Notes under the pieces: model-generated
What the model was told of the DNA's origin: nothing
The model's input: only the letters and a program-made list of their open reading frames with translations
The model's database searches: none
Shown here: positions 55,315-64,000 of the stretch, piece after piece
Layout of the letters: each line of letters starts with the position of its first letter
Position numbering within the stretch: position 1 is the first letter of the stretch
Assembly: GCF_025913575.1 (NCBI RefSeq)
Contig: NZ_CP109785.1
Coordinates: forward strand, 1,674,001-1,738,000
Direction of reading: 5' to 3'
DNA: 64,000 nucleotides
Source: Halocatena marina
GTDB lineage: Archaea > Halobacteriota > Halobacteria > Halobacteriales > Haloarculaceae
Translations under genes and position numbers: made by a program

Positions 55315-56372
55315 CGATGAACATTGGTTACGTCGGTCTCAATCACCACCACCGCGATCCGTATCTCGACAGCATCGATCGACTCCCGCTCACCGTGACG
55401 GCGGTCGCAGACCGCGAGCACACTCCTTCGTCGCTCGGAATCGATCGTTTGGCGGCTCTTCCACACTATTCCGATCCCATCGAACTGTTCGATGATGCGG
55501 AGATCGACGTGGTTTGGCTCACCCTGTCTAACCGTTCGACGCCCACGATCATCGAGCAGGCGCTCGATCGTGGAATCCACGTTTTTACCGAGAAGCCAGC
55601 AGCGAGGACGGCAAACGATCTCCAACCAATCGTCGAAGCCGCTCGTGACACCGATTCGGTCGTTGGGGTCTCGTATGCTTGGCGCACGAACCCCGTCTCC
55701 GAGCAACTCCAACAGCTACGACGTGAGGGATTTTTCGGGACTGTTCGTGGATTCGACCTCCGGTTTGTTGCCTCTCAGTTGGCAGCCCGCGACACTGATC
55801 ACTATTTGTTCAATCGAGACGCCAGCCGTGGCGGGATTCTCCAGTGGCTCGGGATCCACTGGCTCGATCTGTTGCCGTGGATCCTCGATGATCCGATTGC
55901 TCGGGTTTGTGCGAACGCCGCGGGCAGTGACACCCCGGGAGTCGATATCGAAGATCGGGCCACCCTTCAGTTAGAGACGTGCTCAGGGGCTGTTGGGACG
56001 TTGACCTGTGGCTACTTCCTCCGCGCTGGGCGCTACGACACTAACATCGGAATCTACGGCGATGACGGGCACAGCAGATGGGACCCAATGGGTGAAACGT
56101 TCGGATTCGATGGTGAGACGACACTCGAACTCGACTCCTCAGGGGCAGAGTGGCAGGGAGCGGCTCACCGGCGCATTACGCATGAGTACCAGCCCACACC
56201 TGGATATGGGGGCCGATGGGGACTCTCCTTCATGGAACAGTTCCTCGACGCCTGCCGGGGGGACGGTGCTCCGCCCGCTGATCTCGATGATGCACTGACC
56301 GTCCTCCGCATCCTCGATGCGGCGTACGAGTCAGTCGATACCGGTGAGTGGGTTGACGTCATCGATGCGTAG
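55311..56372 (+). CDS. Gfo/Idh/MocA family oxidoreductase
   Basis: 353 residues. The N-terminal Rossmann strand MNIGYVGLNHHHRDPYLDS lacks the usual G-x-G-x-x-G and has a His-rich loop instead, so nucleotide binding may be altered. FTEKPAARTANDL keeps the family Glu-Lys-Pro, and GGILQWLGIHWLDLLPW supplies the conserved His/Asp block. It follows the luciferase-like gene with a 4 bp overlap, so the two may catalyse successive oxidations. Located in the region with the IclR and enolase-superfamily genes. Confidence 0.88.
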   Translation: MTMNIGYVGLNHHHRDPYLDSIDRLPLTVTAVADREHTPSSLGIDRLAALPHYSDPIELFDDAEIDVVWLTLSNRSTPTIIEQALDRGIHVFTEKPAARTANDLQPIVEAARDTDSVVGVSYAWRTNPVSEQLQQLRREGFFGTVRGFDLRFVASQLAARDTDHYLFNRDASRGGILQWLGIHWLDLLPWILDDPIARVCANAAGSDTPGVDIEDRATLQLETCSGAVGTLTCGYFLRAGRYDTNIGIYGDDGHSRWDPMGETFGFDGETTLELDSSGAEWQGAAHRRITHEYQPTPGYGGRWGLSFMEQFLDACRGDGAPPADLDDALTVLRILDAAYESVDTGEWVDVIDA

Positions 56373-57098
56373 CGAGAGAGTCGAATAAGACCCGCCGGTA
56401 GTCCGAATACGCTGACAGTCCGTGCCAACACAGTATCTCCTGTAGCAGACACGAGTGAGTCAGGTGATTCTGCATCGTGACTATTAACGAACGAAGTTGG
56501 ATACTGCATCTCCTGATCAAGACCATAGTTTGCGGCGAGTGCAGTGAATCCATTTCATCACATCTCACCGTACCGTACCGCATCGTATGTTAAAGCGATC
56601 TGTCGGAACGTTCCTATAGCACGTGTTCTTCGCTTTCGAAAGAGTACGTACTAGCAATCACACTGCTGGTGGATCCGTGGAGGCATCCAACCAGCCACGA
56701 TTTTCTGGCGTTGATCTCGCGTGTCAAACAACACATTTTTGTGACGAACTCGTTCTATGTTTACTAATGCCAAACACGAAGGACACTGCTCACATCCCTC
56801 TTAGAAAGCTACTTCACTCATCTATGGCCCGCGAGGATTACGGATGTACAGTTGTAATATGCTCAATTAGATGGTGTTTGGAGTGGGTAAACAGACGATG
56901 CCTGTCGAGACAATCACCGTCGCTTGAGTACGGTCAATCGGCTGGCTCGTGGCCACTTTGATACATAGTAGGAGTGAAAAGAATCACCCGACGAGACCCG
57001 GTTTGATGAGGAAACTGCAGGAGTGATAGCTTCATAATGTCAATAAAAGTTAGAAATGTTTATTATCCACCATTCTATAAGGCTTGCTAGAGTTCGAC
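56373..57098. other. spacer upstream of the solute-binding gene
   Basis: About 725 bp with no supported gene; small frames show no recognisable family. A TTTATTATC box at 57059-57067 is the likely promoter of the following gene. Confidence 0.4.
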
Positions 57099-59012
57099 AT
57101 GGATGAGCGTGGGAAAGACAGTAGTCAGAAGTACAGCTATCGAGATCCACCTGTTTCTCGGCGGGAATTGCTTGCGCTAACGAGTGGAGGAATGGCCATA
57201 GCGCTCGCCGGGTGTACCGGCGCTGCCAACCGCGGAGAGAGTGGAGAGAGTGGCGCATCGACAGGAGAGGCATTTACTGGTGCGCTGACGGGTCATCAGT
57301 CGACGAGTACGGACATACAGTTCAACCCGTACAATATCACGCTCGAGACGAGCACTCGGTCACAGACAGCGCTCTTTCCGTATCTTGCGGTGCAGTCGCT
57401 ATCGACGACCGAATGGATTCCTGTCGCCGCAAAAGACTGGTCGATCGATGGAACATCACTCACGGTTCAGCTTCTCGATGGCTTCACCTGGCACAACGGT
57501 GACCCGGTCACTATCGACGATCTTGAGCGGACACTGAAACTCAGTGCGCACATGAACTCGTATATGTCGGATTACGTAGAGTCGGCAGACGACATCACGG
57601 CGTCCAATGATACGACGGTAACGGTCAATCTTTCGAGTATGTTCAATTCCAGTGGACTGTATTCGAACGTATTCGGAAATATTCGGATCGATGTTCCAGA
57701 AGCTGTTTTCGGGTCGTATATGGAGGAATTTTCTGATGCAACCACGGAGAAAGAGCGCGACCGAATACGAAAAGAGGTCGGAGAGTTCAACTGGCGAGAG
57801 CCAGAACCCCACGCCTCCGGTCCGTTCGAGCTCGACTCCATCACGACACAAGCACTCCACTGTACCCAGTATGACGACTATCCGATTGCTGAGGTACAAA
57901 AAAACATCAATCGAAAGACAGGGTACGATCTCTCGACATATGGGACCGATCCAAACTACTCCGAGATGGAGTATCAACTCTCACAGACACGAAACAAAGT
58001 AACACAACTGGCGATTAGCGATACTCTTGATGGGGGCGATGGACTCGATATCGACAGCAAGGAGGAACTACAACAGAAGTTCCCACAGTATGCGGAGTAT
58101 CGTCAAATTCCAACCGGGTATGGGACAAGTATCATGTTCAACATGATCGATGGTGCCCACGCAGACGCATGGCGTGACCAACGAGTCAGAAAGGCGTTCG
58201 CACACATCATCGATCTCGAAGGGGTCGCCCAGCAGTTCTACGGTGACTTCACAGATACCCGACGTCGATTCTCTGGACTCACGCCCGTCCTCGAACAGAA
58301 ACTGTTTGATGAGGCGTTTCGCAACTCGCTCACCACGTACGATCACAATCCCGAGAAAGCCGCGGCTTTGCTCAGAGACGCTGGCTATACGAAGGACAAG
58401 TGGTGGATCAAGCCCAACGGTGAACCGTTGAAAGCAACCTTCCAGGGACCAACCTCCGTAGAGTACTATCTTCGGGGGTGGCAGGTGGCCGCCTCAAACC
58501 TCAGAAAGTTCGGTATCAAATCTCAGGTCGTTTCTATCGAGGGAACGACGTTCTTCTCGAAAACCCTTGGAAATCTCGAATGGGACCTCACGCGGTCTTA
58601 CTACGGTTCGATCGACGAGCCATCAGCCTATGATCTGTCTTGGATCCGGTACGATGGACCTGAAGAGCACGAATACTCATGGTTCTTAGAGCAACCTCAC
58701 GACGAGGCTGTCGTGACTGTTCCTCCGATCGGAAAGCCAGACAGCAACAAGACGATCACGATAAACATTACAGACACCTACAACGAGCTCACGAAAACGA
58801 TCGATCCGGATATGCTCTCAACACTATCGAAGCGGCTTTCGTGGGCGTTCAACCAGACAGTCCCAAAAATCCCAATCGGTCAAGTCAACTACTCGTGGTA
58901 TATGACCAGCGATAGCTGGAACTACCCAGCAAAGGATCACAGTCTCGGTAATCTATATCCATTCACGTGGAGTCTGCCACAGATCGGTGCACTACAGCGT
59001 AAATCGGCGTGA
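57099..59012 (+). CDS. ABC transporter solute-binding protein, peptide/nickel (family 5) type
   Basis: 637-residue lipoprotein starting at the ATG after an in-frame TTG. The leader has VSRRELLALTSGGMAIALAGC (RR plus lipobox), then a Gly/Glu-rich linker. Family-5 features include LLDGFTWHNGDPVTIDDL and VRKAFAHIIDLEGVAQQFY. A TATA-like box about 35 nt upstream implies a short leader. It is related to the gene at the left edge, so the window contains two such systems. Probably supplies ligand to the permease pair at 62.4-64 kb, although the enzymes encoded between them interrupt the operon. Confidence 0.93.
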   Translation: MDERGKDSSQKYSYRDPPVSRRELLALTSGGMAIALAGCTGAANRGESGESGASTGEAFTGALTGHQSTSTDIQFNPYNITLETSTRSQTALFPYLAVQSLSTTEWIPVAAKDWSIDGTSLTVQLLDGFTWHNGDPVTIDDLERTLKLSAHMNSYMSDYVESADDITASNDTTVTVNLSSMFNSSGLYSNVFGNIRIDVPEAVFGSYMEEFSDATTEKERDRIRKEVGEFNWREPEPHASGPFELDSITTQALHCTQYDDYPIAEVQKNINRKTGYDLSTYGTDPNYSEMEYQLSQTRNKVTQLAISDTLDGGDGLDIDSKEELQQKFPQYAEYRQIPTGYGTSIMFNMIDGAHADAWRDQRVRKAFAHIIDLEGVAQQFYGDFTDTRRRFSGLTPVLEQKLFDEAFRNSLTTYDHNPEKAAALLRDAGYTKDKWWIKPNGEPLKATFQGPTSVEYYLRGWQVAASNLRKFGIKSQVVSIEGTTFFSKTLGNLEWDLTRSYYGSIDEPSAYDLSWIRYDGPEEHEYSWFLEQPHDEAVVTVPPIGKPDSNKTITINITDTYNELTKTIDPDMLSTLSKRLSWAFNQTVPKIPIGQVNYSWYMTSDSWNYPAKDHSLGNLYPFTWSLPQIGALQRKSA

Positions 59013-59171
59013 ATATACTCGATTACCGCTGTACTGCTCGATGGGACGTAAGACAGTACACGCTGTGAGCTGCTACGCTGACCGCAATTCGAGAGCGTCG
59101 CTTTTCAACCCGCGGTAGACTGGTTCCTATCCAAAGTATTTTAAAGTCTGATAGTAAGAGTGCGACAGACC

Positions 59172-60860
59172 ATGATTGACAGTCACTTCCATATTTGGAC
59201 ACAGGATAACTCGACCGAGGTGAAGCGAGCCGAGCGAGCAGCACAGCTACGGCGTGAAGCCGAGGCACTTGGAATCGAGAAGATCTGTTTGATCGGCGAG
59301 CACGGCGAAACGATCGAGGAATGTCGGGCGGCAAATAGAATCGTCGCAAAGTACGTCGAGGAGCATCCCGACCTATTCCACGGATGGGCAGTTGTCAACC
59401 CACGGCTCGGTGAAGCGGCAGTCACTGAGTTCCGTCGAGCGATCGAAGCGGACGGTCTCATCGGACTTAAACACCACTCACAGTGGTCGAAGATGCCGTG
59501 TTCTGACCCGAAAATGCATCCACTCGCGGAGGCAGCCGTAGAGATGAACGCTCCACTGCTTGCCCACGTGACACACCGTCGTGAGCCGGCCCTCAACGAG
59601 AGACCCCACGAATCTCAAACGGAAGACGCTCTAAAACTCGCCCAGCAGTTTCCGGACCTGACGTTCATTTCGGCGCATATCGGGGCTGGCGGTGACTGGG
59701 AGCGCCGCATCAAGAACATTCAACACCAAGACAACATCTACCTCGACACGAGCGGGACCAACTGCGAAGCCGGCCAACTGGAGATGGCACGAGAGTACCT
59801 CGGGACCGACCGATTGGTGTTCGGGACCGACACGTGGCTGCTTCCGGGCGTCGGAAAGCTCGAAGGAGCAGATCTACTTCCGCAAGAAAAAGCGGAGATA
59901 GCCTACCGGATTGAGACGCTCATTCCAGAGACAGTTCCGACGAAACTCGACGAGACAACGCTCGAAGCGCGTATCGAGAGCGCTCGTCGTCGTTTTCTGA
60001 CCGCCAAGGAACCATGTGCAGAGACGGTTGTAGACGTGAACGCGTTCGTCGGAAATTACCCGTTCTCTCCACTCGATGCGTCCACAACGGACCTGATCGC
60101 ACTGATGGATGAGAAAGGCGTCGACAAAGCAATCGTCACCTCGATCGACAGCGTTATGTATAGGAATTGTCACTCGGGAAATATTGAACTCGCCGAGAAG
60201 ATCCGTGGCCACGAAGATCGACTCATCCCCTTTGCGACGATCAATCCGACCTATCCGGCGTGGGAACAGGATCTGAACCAGTGTCTCGACGAGTTGGGAA
60301 TGAAGGGCGTCAAACTCCTTCCGGCGTACCACGACTACGATCTGAACGATCCGGGGATCGTGGCGTTGCTGAATCACTGTGCTGATCGAGACGTGCCCGT
60401 CACGTTCGTCGCTACGCTCGAAGATCAGCGCAAGCGACATCCCCTGATCAATCTGCGCGAACACGATGGGATCCGGAGAGATTTCTGGGCGGACAAACAG
60501 GTCGACGATCTGATCGACGTGCTCACAACCTGTCCTGAAACGGATGTCATCATCGCTGACGCGTGGGAGCACGCTTTCCGGATCAAAGAAGAGGTGTGTA
60601 CTGTCCAGCAGTCAGGTGTTCGTCTGAACAATACGGTACGGAGCGGTGAGACGTTGTTCGTTCTCGGCGATCTATTCATGTTTTTCACATACCAAGGCAG
60701 CAGAATTGTTGAGCAGATCGGCGTCGATCACCTCGTCACCGGCCCCCAGTTGCCGTTCAAGACGTTCGAATCCTACGACAACTACGCGAACCACCTGCCA
60801 GTCACTGACGAAGAGCGCCAGCAAATCCGGAGCGGGAATATCCTCACACTTCTCCGGTGA
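59172..60860 (+). CDS. double amidohydrolase (two amidohydrolase-2 TIM-barrel domains fused)
   Basis: 562 residues, about twice the usual length. Domain 1 (about 1-275) has the metal motif MIDSHFHIW (His5, His7), LLAHVTH, SAHIGAGG (His169) and VFGTDTW (Asp220), as in amidohydrolase-2 enzymes (ACMSD/TIM-barrel hydrolases). Domain 2 (about 285-562) repeats the fold, beginning ETVVDVNAFVGNYPFSPLD: its first-strand motif has Asn-Ala-Phe instead of His-x-His, and later positions (IADAWEHAFR, VTGPQLPFK) are also degenerate. So one domain is likely catalytic and the other regulatory or metal-poor. A GTG 12 bp upstream is the alternative start, but the TATA spacing favours this ATG. Confidence 0.85.
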   Translation: MIDSHFHIWTQDNSTEVKRAERAAQLRREAEALGIEKICLIGEHGETIEECRAANRIVAKYVEEHPDLFHGWAVVNPRLGEAAVTEFRRAIEADGLIGLKHHSQWSKMPCSDPKMHPLAEAAVEMNAPLLAHVTHRREPALNERPHESQTEDALKLAQQFPDLTFISAHIGAGGDWERRIKNIQHQDNIYLDTSGTNCEAGQLEMAREYLGTDRLVFGTDTWLLPGVGKLEGADLLPQEKAEIAYRIETLIPETVPTKLDETTLEARIESARRRFLTAKEPCAETVVDVNAFVGNYPFSPLDASTTDLIALMDEKGVDKAIVTSIDSVMYRNCHSGNIELAEKIRGHEDRLIPFATINPTYPAWEQDLNQCLDELGMKGVKLLPAYHDYDLNDPGIVALLNHCADRDVPVTFVATLEDQRKRHPLINLREHDGIRRDFWADKQVDDLIDVLTTCPETDVIIADAWEHAFRIKEEVCTVQQSGVRLNNTVRSGETLFVLGDLFMFFTYQGSRIVEQIGVDHLVTGPQLPFKTFESYDNYANHLPVTDEERQQIRSGNILTLLR

Positions 60861-61422
60861 GCATCGATTCGCTCACGGTGTCTGTCACTCACAGATTCTG
60901 TTCTCACACTGATTGATGTCGCTGTCGTAGACGAGAGGGACACCGTCTGGTAGTCAACACAAGGACGCAGCAAACCCAAGAGCAATATTTAATCGATCGT
61001 CTGGCCCCGAGAAACAAATCAGTGTCAGCATTAGAGATTAACAGAGATAACTCACAGGGTGGCTGTCTGTGACGTACCAGACACAGCACGACAGTTGCGT
61101 GATGGACTACACCACAATCACAGGAGCGACGAATACCGCTCGATAAGCGATAAGTACACCAAAGATCGTGATGTAAACGTACAATCTGCTCTTTCGTTTC
61201 GAACGAGCTGGAACCGATTGTGTTACACTCGTACGTTCGTAATCCCTAAGATACGTACCACTTGTGTAACATACGCATATTCGTCCTCTTCGAGTCGCGT
61301 CATCAATAGGTACAACGTTCAAGTAAAACGTGAAGGGATCACCCACGTTTTGTTATCACAGACCACCATTGTGTACAGATCGTTCGAACCACACGACGAC
61401 AGGATCGCGGATTTTGCTAGTA
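60861..61422. other. spacer between convergent genes
   Basis: About 560 bp between the convergent amidohydrolase and FAH-family genes. No gene was accepted; the longest plus-strand frame (from 61059) has no recognisable features and runs into the FAH gene. Confidence 0.4.
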
Positions 61423-62163
61423 CTACGGAGCCGTGACGTGGTTGCGAAGCGTTCCGACACCTTCGAACTCGACTTCAACGACATCACCCGCAGAGAGTGT
61501 GTCCGGCCCGTACGGAGTTCCGGTCGCAATCACATCGCCTGGTTCGAGCGTGATGAGCTGTGAGATATCCGAGATGAGTTCCTCGACGGAGAAAATCATC
61601 ATCTCCCGCGTTGTCTCCTGTTTCACTGTGCCGTTCTGTCGCAGTCGGAGCGTGGCGTCCTCGGGAACTTCATCCGGCGATGCGACGACAGGACCCATTG
61701 GCAGTGATCCGTCGAACGCTTTCCCACGCACCCAATTGCGCTCTTCGTGTTGGTCGTCACGGTTTGAGATGTCGTTCACGCATGTGAATCCTTCAACGTA
61801 CTCGAGAGCCACTGACTCATCGATCGCACGGCACTGGCGACTGATCACGATTCCGAACTCCGCCTCGAACTCGACAATCTCCTTTCCCGGCGGGAGTTCG
61901 ATTGCGTCTCCGTGGCCGACAACGCAGTTCGGACCTTTCATGAATAGTTCTGGTCGCTCTGGGCGATCCTCGAATCCTGACTCTTTCCGGTGGTCCATAT
62001 AGCCTCCCGCTTGGCAGATCACCTTGGACGGTGTTGCTGGTGGGAGAATATCAATCTCCACTGGATCGTACGTCTGTCCCCCCACTACGATGTGTCCATC
62101 CTGCGTCTCCCACTGGCCGACTCGTTCGAGACCCATTGCGTCCCTGAATCGAATGGTTCGCAT
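61423..62163 (-). CDS. fumarylacetoacetate hydrolase family protein
   Basis: 246-residue FAH-family enzyme that hydrolyses, decarboxylates or hydrates a beta-diketo or 2-oxo acid. Metal ligands are visible as Glu100 and Glu102 (VEFEAEFGIVI) and Asp131 (VNDIS), with RGKAFDGSLPMGP (Lys148) as the catalytic segment and LEPGDVIATGTPYG at the end. It lies on the strand opposite its neighbours, and its TATA-like AATTTATATTTT near 62255 implies a leader of about 65 nt. With the double amidohydrolase and dehydratase it suggests degradation of a sugar acid or aromatic-ring-type compound. Confidence 0.92.
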   Translation of the reverse strand: MRTIRFRDAMGLERVGQWETQDGHIVVGGQTYDPVEIDILPPATPSKVICQAGGYMDHRKESGFEDRPERPELFMKGPNCVVGHGDAIELPPGKEIVEFEAEFGIVISRQCRAIDESVALEYVEGFTCVNDISNRDDQHEERNWVRGKAFDGSLPMGPVVASPDEVPEDATLRLRQNGTVKQETTREMMIFSVEELISDISQLITLEPGDVIATGTPYGPDTLSAGDVVEVEFEGVGTLRNHVTAP

Positions 62164-62420
62164 CGTCAGTATGCGTTTCGAGGAGCGCTATATCGTCCTT
62201 TCGGTCGGCCAGTCATTTCACACCACCATGCAATGAGTTACCATGCGACCAAAAAATATAAATTGAATAAACACTATCGATCCGTTCGTGATTGATCGAA
62301 TACCACCACCAGAAATTTTTATATCATATTTAACACTAATGGAGCGGAATGTTTCACAGTGGTCTCTGAGACGGTTAGCATCGAGGAGTCGGGCAACAAG
62401 AACAGGCATCAGACAGAAAC

Positions 62421-63440
62421 ATGACATCAGCTGATTACTTCATAAAACGAACCATTCAGGGAGTGTTCACCTTTTTCGCCGTTATGAGCATCACCTTCGC
62501 TATGATACGCCTGATGCCGGGTGGGCCGATGGATTTCCTCCGGGCGCAGATGTCACAGCAGGTCGGTGGACAGATGACGCAGGCGGAAATGGACCGAAAG
62601 CTCGAACTCTTTACGAACATGCATCCGGACCGCCCGCTCCACGAACAGTATTTCGGATACATCGAACACGTCCTCAGCGGTGATCTCGGCCGGTCGATCT
62701 GGTACAACGAACCGGTCGCGGAAATCTTGGGTGCAGCGATGCCGTGGACGATATTCATCTCGATCGTCTCGTTGGTGGTGATCTATGCCGCCGGTGTTTC
62801 CCTTGGGGCCATCATGGCGTACATCGAAGGCTCCAAATTCGATATCTCGTCGTCGATGTTGTCGATCGTGATTACGTCTGTTCCCTTCTACATCGTGGCC
62901 ATCGTCTTAGTCTGGTTTTTAGGGTACCAGTGGGGTCTCTTTCCGATTAGCGGACAGTTCGGAGAAAATGTTCGTCCGGGATATAACACGGCTTTCATCC
63001 AAAGCATTCTCTACTATGGGGCGCTACCGATTATCTCACTCGTGCTTGCCGGCTTTGGCCGAATCGCGCTGTCGATGCGTGGTAACAGTATCCAGACCCT
63101 CGGCGCGGATTACCTCCGCGTGGCTCGCCTCCGTGGACTCTCACAGCGACGAATCGCGCTTCGATACGTGGCGCGCAACGCGTTCTTGCCGATGTACACC
63201 GGGATGATGATCTCAATCGGGACGCTGTTTGGCAGTTCGATCATCTTAGAGCAGATCTTCAGTTATCCTGGCGTGGGATACTACATGTTCCGTGCGGTCA
63301 GTTCCCGCGATTACCCCCTAATGATGGGGACGTTTCTCTTTATCACGTTGGGCGTGATCGTGGGCGTCTACATCGCGGATCTAACGTACGGATACGTCGA
63401 TCCGCGTGCTGGTGGAGGTGGTGAGCGTGAAGCGTTCTAA
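62421..63440 (+). CDS. ABC transporter permease, DppB type
   Basis: 339-residue membrane permease of oligopeptide-type importers. MTSADYFIKRTIQGVFTFFAVMSITF is the typical first helix with MRLMPGGP-like sequence (IRLMPGGPMDFL), and the EAA loop is RVARLRGLSQRRIALRYVARNAFLP. Six helices. A TATA-like tttttatatcatattta box lies at 62316-62332, predicting a leader of about 70 nt. It is followed by the DppC-type partner and is separated from the solute-binding gene by the amidohydrolase and FAH genes. Confidence 0.93.
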   Translation: MTSADYFIKRTIQGVFTFFAVMSITFAMIRLMPGGPMDFLRAQMSQQVGGQMTQAEMDRKLELFTNMHPDRPLHEQYFGYIEHVLSGDLGRSIWYNEPVAEILGAAMPWTIFISIVSLVVIYAAGVSLGAIMAYIEGSKFDISSSMLSIVITSVPFYIVAIVLVWFLGYQWGLFPISGQFGENVRPGYNTAFIQSILYYGALPIISLVLAGFGRIALSMRGNSIQTLGADYLRVARLRGLSQRRIALRYVARNAFLPMYTGMMISIGTLFGSSIILEQIFSYPGVGYYMFRAVSSRDYPLMMGTFLFITLGVIVGVYIADLTYGYVDPRAGGGGEREAF

Positions 63441-64000
63441 TGAAAACATGACGGAAGAATCGATATCTACTGACGGAGGAAACGTGTCCACCGAACAACC
63501 CCAATCACCGTTCGAAACGATCTCAGAGACGGAACTCTCTCGAGAGGATCGATACAGACAGCTGTTTAATGGGTACGTCGGCACACCGTTCCGGATCATC
63601 TGGACTGATTGGCGCGCCCGATTAGGGCTGGCCATTATTTCGAGTTTCCTCCTCATGGGGACCGTTGGTGTATCTTTGTTCGATCCACCACGCGCCTCAG
63701 AAGGACCGTTATTGCTCGGTGCCTTTCAGAGCTGGGCGTTTCCGTTGGGGACAGACAGTTTGGGACGGGGCATTCTCGGACAGATCGTCTACGCGACGCC
63801 CGCTATGCTGAAGATGATCACGGCTGGTGCGCTGTTTGCGACCACCATGGCAACCGGATGGGGGCTGTTTGCTGGATACAAGGGTGGCACTATCGACCGG
63901 CTCATGATGTCGTTCGTTGACGTTCTGATGACGATCCCCGGGCTCCCGCTGGTCGTCGTCCTCGCGGCGATCTTAGAGCCCCGCAATCCATACTTGGTCG
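63427..64000 (+). CDS. ABC transporter permease, DppC type, partial
   Basis: The frame runs to the window end (about 190 residues seen). It begins with an acidic leader (ENMTEESISTDGG), then a region like FRIIWTDWRARLGLAIISSFLLMG (first helix) and PLGTDSLGRGILGQIVYATPAMLKM, typical of DppC. Two starts are possible: GTG at 63427, 6 nt after a GGAGGTG Shine-Dalgarno-like sequence inside the DppB gene, or ATG at 63448. The overlap with DppB implies translational coupling. The ATPase genes probably follow outside the window. Confidence 0.9.
   Translation, partial: MKRSNENMTEESISTDGGNVSTEQPQSPFETISETELSREDRYRQLFNGYVGTPFRIIWTDWRARLGLAIISSFLLMGTVGVSLFDPPRASEGPLLLGAFQSWAFPLGTDSLGRGILGQIVYATPAMLKMITAGALFATTMATGWGLFAGYKGGTIDRLMMSFVDVLMTIPGLPLVVVLAAILEPRNPYLV

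Noticed and set aside
1..64000. CRISPR arrays, complete insertion sequences, integrases, rRNA
   Set aside because: No regularly spaced direct repeats with unique spacers, no transposase or integrase motif, and no rRNA-like sequence was recognised by reading.

Overview
The window is chromosomal-type DNA from a haloarchaeon (class Halobacteria). The evidence is acidic proteins, an Orc1/Cdc6 replication protein, a halolysin-type subtilase with a twin-arginine leader, a bacterio-opsin-activator (BAT/HTH-10) regulator, haloarchaeal winged-helix families, a COG1361-plus-RND exporter pair, split YeeE/YedE genes, and AT-rich TATA boxes about 25 nt upstream of leaderless or short-leader starts. Coding DNA is moderately GC-rich and the spacers are clearly AT-rich. 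The genus cannot be named from the sequence alone.

Layout. 0-7 kb: the 5' part of an ABC peptide/sugar-type solute-binding protein gene, two divergent pairs of a Gfo/Idh/MocA dehydrogenase with a TIM-barrel sugar isomerase/epimerase, and an IclR regulator. 7-15 kb: an accessory stretch with long spacers, holding a GNAT acetyltransferase, a secreted subtilase, a zinc-ribbon protein, small membrane proteins and an aldehyde dehydrogenase. 15-20.4 kb: a glycerol/dihydroxyacetone module (GlpF-type channel, HPr, PTS enzyme I, DhaM, DhaL, DhaK), i.e. a PEP-driven phosphorelay with no visible sugar permease. 20.5-25 kb: Orc1/Cdc6, a zinc acylase-like protein, a small unknown gene, a tRNA 3'-end fragment, and a 1.8 kb gene desert with repeated origin-box-like palindromes. 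25-36 kb: MFS transporter, ZIP-like protein, MEDS-GAF-BAT regulator, two winged-helix regulators, a MinD/ParA ATPase, a purine permease and a methyltransferase. 36.5-42 kb: an RND exporter, its CARDB-type partner, and a decayed TetR gene. 42-45 kb: a sulfur-import and sulfur-relay locus (split YeeE, unknown protein, TusA, DsrE, DUF2270). 45-50 kb: two secreted Ntn-hydrolase-type genes; the C69-like one has Ser where the catalytic Cys is expected, and the penicillin-acylase-like one is interrupted by an in-frame TGA. 50.6-64 kb: a glycosyltransferase, then a catabolic region (enolase-superfamily dehydratase, IclR, luciferase-like flavin enzyme, Gfo/Idh/MocA enzyme, solute-binding protein, double amidohydrolase, FAH-family hydrolase, two ABC permeases) running off the right edge.

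Both ends are catabolic islands of the same style: an oligopeptide-type ABC importer, an IclR regulator and Gfo/Idh/MocA oxidoreductases. I infer uptake and oxidation of sugars, sugar acids or related ring compounds; no substrate can be read from the sequence. No complete insertion sequence, CRISPR array, rRNA or intact tRNA gene was seen.
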